In this document: positions 21,237 to 23,445 of the stretch, in pieces | Layout: every line of letters begins with the position of its first letter | Position numbering within the stretch: position 1 is the stretch's first letter | NCBI GenBank assembly: GCA_964422185.1 | Contig: CAYRAG010000029.1 | Coordinates: forward strand, 1-23,445 | Length of the DNA stretch: 23,445 bases | Direction: 5' to 3' | Source: CALXCT01 sp964422185 | GTDB lineage: Bacteria > Bacillota > Clostridia > Oscillospirales > Oscillospiraceae | Position numbers and translations under genes: made by a program | The notes under the pieces: model-generated | The model's input: the letters and a program-made list of their open reading frames with translations, nothing else | Told to the model about the DNA's origin: nothing | The model's database searches: none

Positions 21237-23248
21237 AAACGAAGCACCGCCTGGGCAGCCGGTTCTTTATCGGCCTGGTCTTTCTGTTTCTGTATATCCC
21301 CATCTTCCTGCTGATTATCTTCTCGTTTAACGCCGGGGACAGCTCCGCGGTCTGGCAGGGGTTCTCCCTGCACTGGTACAGAGAGCTGTTCCACAACCGG
21401 CTGATTCTGGAGAGTGTGGCGACTACCCTGCTGGTCTCCCTGCTGGCCACCGCCATCTCCACCGTGGCCGGCACTTTCGCCGCCATCGGGCTGTACTCCC
21501 TGCGCCGCCGGCGCTGGCGGGAGACCCTGATGGCCGTGAATAACATCCCCATGGTGAATGCGGATATCGTCACCGGCGTCAGCCTGTGCCTGTTCTTCGT
21601 GGCGTTTTTCAACGGCTGGGAGAGTATCGCCGGCTGGATTAACGCCCACCAGAGCCTGTTCGTCCTGCCGGAGCACCTCCACCTGGGGCTGGTGACGCTG
21701 CTGCTCTCGCATATCTGCTTCAACATCCCCTATGTGATTTTAAATGTAGGCCCGAAGCTGCGCCAGATGGATCGAAATCTGGTGGACGCGGCCATGGATC
21801 TCGGCTGCACCTGGTTCCAGGCGTTCCGCCGGGTCATTCTGCCGGAGATCAAGCCGGGGATTGTGTCCGGTGCGCTGATCGCGTTTACCATGAGTGTGGA
21901 TGACTTTGTCATCTCCTACTTCACCGCGGGATCCTCCACCTCCACGCTGGCCATGACGATCTACGGCATGACGAAGCGGCGCATCACCCCGGAGATCAAC
22001 GCGGTGTCCACCCTGCTGTTCCTCACGGTGATGGTGCTGCTGGTGATCAACAGCATGCGGGAGTCCCGGGCGGAGCGGGCCCCGGAGCGGGCGGGCGCCG
22101 GGAAGAAAGCGAAACGGCGGCGCGGAGAGGGGAAATTCGCCCGGTTTCTGTCCTCGCCCGGAGGCAGATGGGTGCGCCGGGGCGGCCTGGTCGCCGCCTG
22201 CTGCCTGTTCGTCATCGCCGTCTCCTCCCTGGCCGCGTACACCTCCTCCCAGCCGGTGGTCAATGTGTGCTCCTGGGGCGAGTATATCGATACCGACCTG
22301 ATCGGGGAATTTGAGGAGGCCACCGGAATCCGGGTCAACTACCAGACGACGGACTCCAACGAGACCATGTACTCCCTGCTGGCCAACGGCGGCGCGGACT
22401 ACGATGTCATCGTGCCCTCAGACTACATGATCGCCCAGCTGATTGAGGAGGACAGGCTGGAGCCGCTGGATTACAGCCAGATCCCCAACTTTGAGAAAAT
22501 CGACGACCGCTTTAAGCACCTGTCCTACGACCCGGAGAATCTCTATACCGTGCCCTATAGCTGGAGTACGCTGGGGATTATCTACAATACGAAGATGGTG
22601 GACGGGGAGATCACCAGCTGGTCCTCCCTCTACTCGGACGACAACGCGGGCCGCGTGCTGCTCATCAACAACTCCCGGGACGCCCTGGGCGAGGCGCTGT
22701 TCTACCTGGGCTACTCCGTGAACACCACCAATCCGGACGAGATCCGTGCGGCGTACGATGTCCTGGCGGACGCCAACCGCCGGGGGGTGTTCCAGGCCCG
22801 GGTGATGGACGAGGTGATGCAGACCATGGAGGGCGGCAACGCCGCCATCGCCACCTACTACGCCGGGGACTACCTGACCATGCTGGAGAACAACGAGGAT
22901 CTCGCGTTCGTCATCCCGGAGGAGGGCTCCAACTGGTTTGTGGACGCCATGTGTGTGCTGAAAGACGCGCCGCACTACGACAACGCCATGAAGTGGATCA
23001 ATTTCCTGGCCTCCACGGAGAGCAGCCTGCGGAATATGGACTACATCTGGTACGCCTCCCCCAATCAGGAGGCGCTGGAGCAGTACCCCGCCTGGTATGA
23101 AGAGCAGTACGGCGAGCCGCTGGATCCGGATCTCTACAATATCCTGGTCACGCCCCAGGAGGTGCTGGATCGCTGCGAGATGTACGAGGGGCTCCCGCTG
23201 GAGACCCGCACGCTGTACAACGACCTGTGGACGCAGCTGGGAACCTGA
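21233..23248 (+). CDS. potCD: Fused PotC permease - PotD polyamine-binding protein
   Basis: This single 671-residue ORF joins two proteins that are usually separate. Residues 1-275 are the PotC permease, with about six membrane segments and the EAA loop VDAAMDLGCTWFQAFRRVIL at 185-203. A basic linker (about 276-316; KKAKRRRGEG) leads to a further membrane segment (about 318-336). Residues 341-671 are the PotD-type solute-binding domain, beginning VVNVCSWGEYIDTDLIGEF and with the typical IATYYAGDY segment. The binding domain is thus tethered outside by the extra membrane segment instead of a lipid anchor. The ATG at 21233 overlaps the potB stop. The frame is continuous, so this is not a frameshift artefact unless the assembly is wrong. 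Such PotCD fusions are known in Firmicutes. Confidence 0.94.
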   Translation: MKTKHRLGSRFFIGLVFLFLYIPIFLLIIFSFNAGDSSAVWQGFSLHWYRELFHNRLILESVATTLLVSLLATAISTVAGTFAAIGLYSLRRRRWRETLMAVNNIPMVNADIVTGVSLCLFFVAFFNGWESIAGWINAHQSLFVLPEHLHLGLVTLLLSHICFNIPYVILNVGPKLRQMDRNLVDAAMDLGCTWFQAFRRVILPEIKPGIVSGALIAFTMSVDDFVISYFTAGSSTSTLAMTIYGMTKRRITPEINAVSTLLFLTVMVLLVINSMRESRAERAPERAGAGKKAKRRRGEGKFARFLSSPGGRWVRRGGLVAACCLFVIAVSSLAAYTSSQPVVNVCSWGEYIDTDLIGEFEEATGIRVNYQTTDSNETMYSLLANGGADYDVIVPSDYMIAQLIEEDRLEPLDYSQIPNFEKIDDRFKHLSYDPENLYTVPYSWSTLGIIYNTKMVDGEITSWSSLYSDDNAGRVLLINNSRDALGEALFYLGYSVNTTNPDEIRAAYDVLADANRRGVFQARVMDEVMQTMEGGNAAIATYYAGDYLTMLENNEDLAFVIPEEGSNWFVDAMCVLKDAPHYDNAMKWINFLASTESSLRNMDYIWYASPNQEALEQYPAWYEEQYGEPLDPDLYNILVTPQEVLDRCEMYEGLPLETRTLYNDLWTQLGT

Positions 23249-23259
23249 GGATTTTCAGA

Positions 23260-23288
23260 TTGACGATGGCCCGGTTCCGGGATATAAT
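23260..23288 (+). promoter_or_regulatory. Promoter of the SCIFF gene
   Basis: TTGACG (23260-23265) and TATAAT (23283-23288) are 17 bases apart, only 11 bases after the potCD stop. The spacer contains a CCCGG-TT-CCGGG palindrome (23270-23281), which could be an operator but may be chance. No terminator separates potCD from this promoter. Confidence 0.88.
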
Positions 23289-23336
23289 ACCGCGTAGAAC
23301 GACGCCCGGGTTTCCGGACACGAAAGGAGCAGTTCC

Positions 23337-23445
23337 ATGAAAAGAATCAAGACCATTGAGACGCGCGACCTGAAGGCCACCACGGTAACCGGCGGCTGCG
23401 GCGAGTGCCAGACTTCCTGCCAGTCCGCCTGCAAGACCTCCTGCG
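23337..23445 (+). CDS. scfA: SCIFF (six-cysteine) ranthipeptide/sactipeptide precursor, N-terminal part
   Basis: The first 36 residues match the SCIFF precursor peptide, which is nearly universal in Clostridia and is crosslinked at its cysteines by a radical SAM maturase normally encoded just downstream. The leader MKRIKTIETRDLKATTVTGG is followed by CGECQTSCQSACKTSC, with cysteines at 21, 24, 28, 32 and 36; the sixth lies beyond the window. AAAGGAG lies seven bases before the ATG, and a strong promoter precedes it. The maturase gene is expected outside the window. The peptide's biological role is not settled. Confidence 0.95.
   Translation, partial: MKRIKTIETRDLKATTVTGGCGECQTSCQSACKTSC

Overview
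The window looks like part of a metagenome-assembled, high-GC genome from the class Clostridia (Firmicutes). Three things support this: the start of a SCIFF (six-cysteine) peptide gene at the right edge, a lineage marker of Clostridia; the gene order radical-SAM DUF512 / der / plsY / gpsA; and sigma-A promoters with strong Shine-Dalgarno sites. A run of exactly 100 N shows it is a scaffold. I cannot name a genus.

Layout. (1) 1-7.65 kb, minus strand: housekeeping genes. The upstream unit is yceD-rpmF, with a near-consensus promoter and its own terminator. Next come DUF512 radical SAM, der, plsY, gpsA, a TrpR-like yerC, a methyltransferase, hslO, and the start of an AAA-ATPase-like gene cut by the window edge. 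These cover ribosome assembly, phospholipid synthesis and redox proteostasis. (2) 7.88-11.95 kb, minus strand: one giant cytoplasmic protein of 35 Sel1-like repeats with a visible three-repeat superperiod. (3) 12.0-13.17 kb, plus strand: a divergently transcribed RluC/RluD-type pseudouridine synthase that seems to use a CTG start, ending in a textbook terminator. (4) 13.2-19.0 kb: an accessory region. It holds a full-length Rpn-family nuclease, a stand-alone copy of its C-terminal part interrupted by the assembly gap, a truncated minus-strand gene, an IS630-type HTH protein with its own promoter and a palindrome over the -10 box, a PD-(D/E)XK nuclease-like protein, a beta-CASP/RNase J-like metallo-hydrolase, and a frameshifted third copy of the Rpn C-terminal module. 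(5) 19.06-23.25 kb, plus strand: a spermidine/putrescine ABC transporter operon potA-potB-potCD with fused permease and binding protein. (6) 23.26 kb to the end: promoter and first 36 codons of the SCIFF precursor.

The most interesting signal is in region 4. Inside the Rpn gene a strong Shine-Dalgarno precedes an in-frame ATG that would give an 85-residue C-terminal protein. This is the architecture described for E. coli Rpn nucleases, whose intragenic short product acts as antitoxin. The same segment, starting at the same ATG with its own Shine-Dalgarno, recurs downstream as a free-standing gene and again as a decayed copy about 3.6 kb further on. The last two copies bracket the HTH / nuclease / metallo-hydrolase cassette as direct repeats. 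That suggests a nuclease-antitoxin locus whose antitoxin module duplicates independently and may mark an insertion or rearrangement site. Function here is inferred, not shown.
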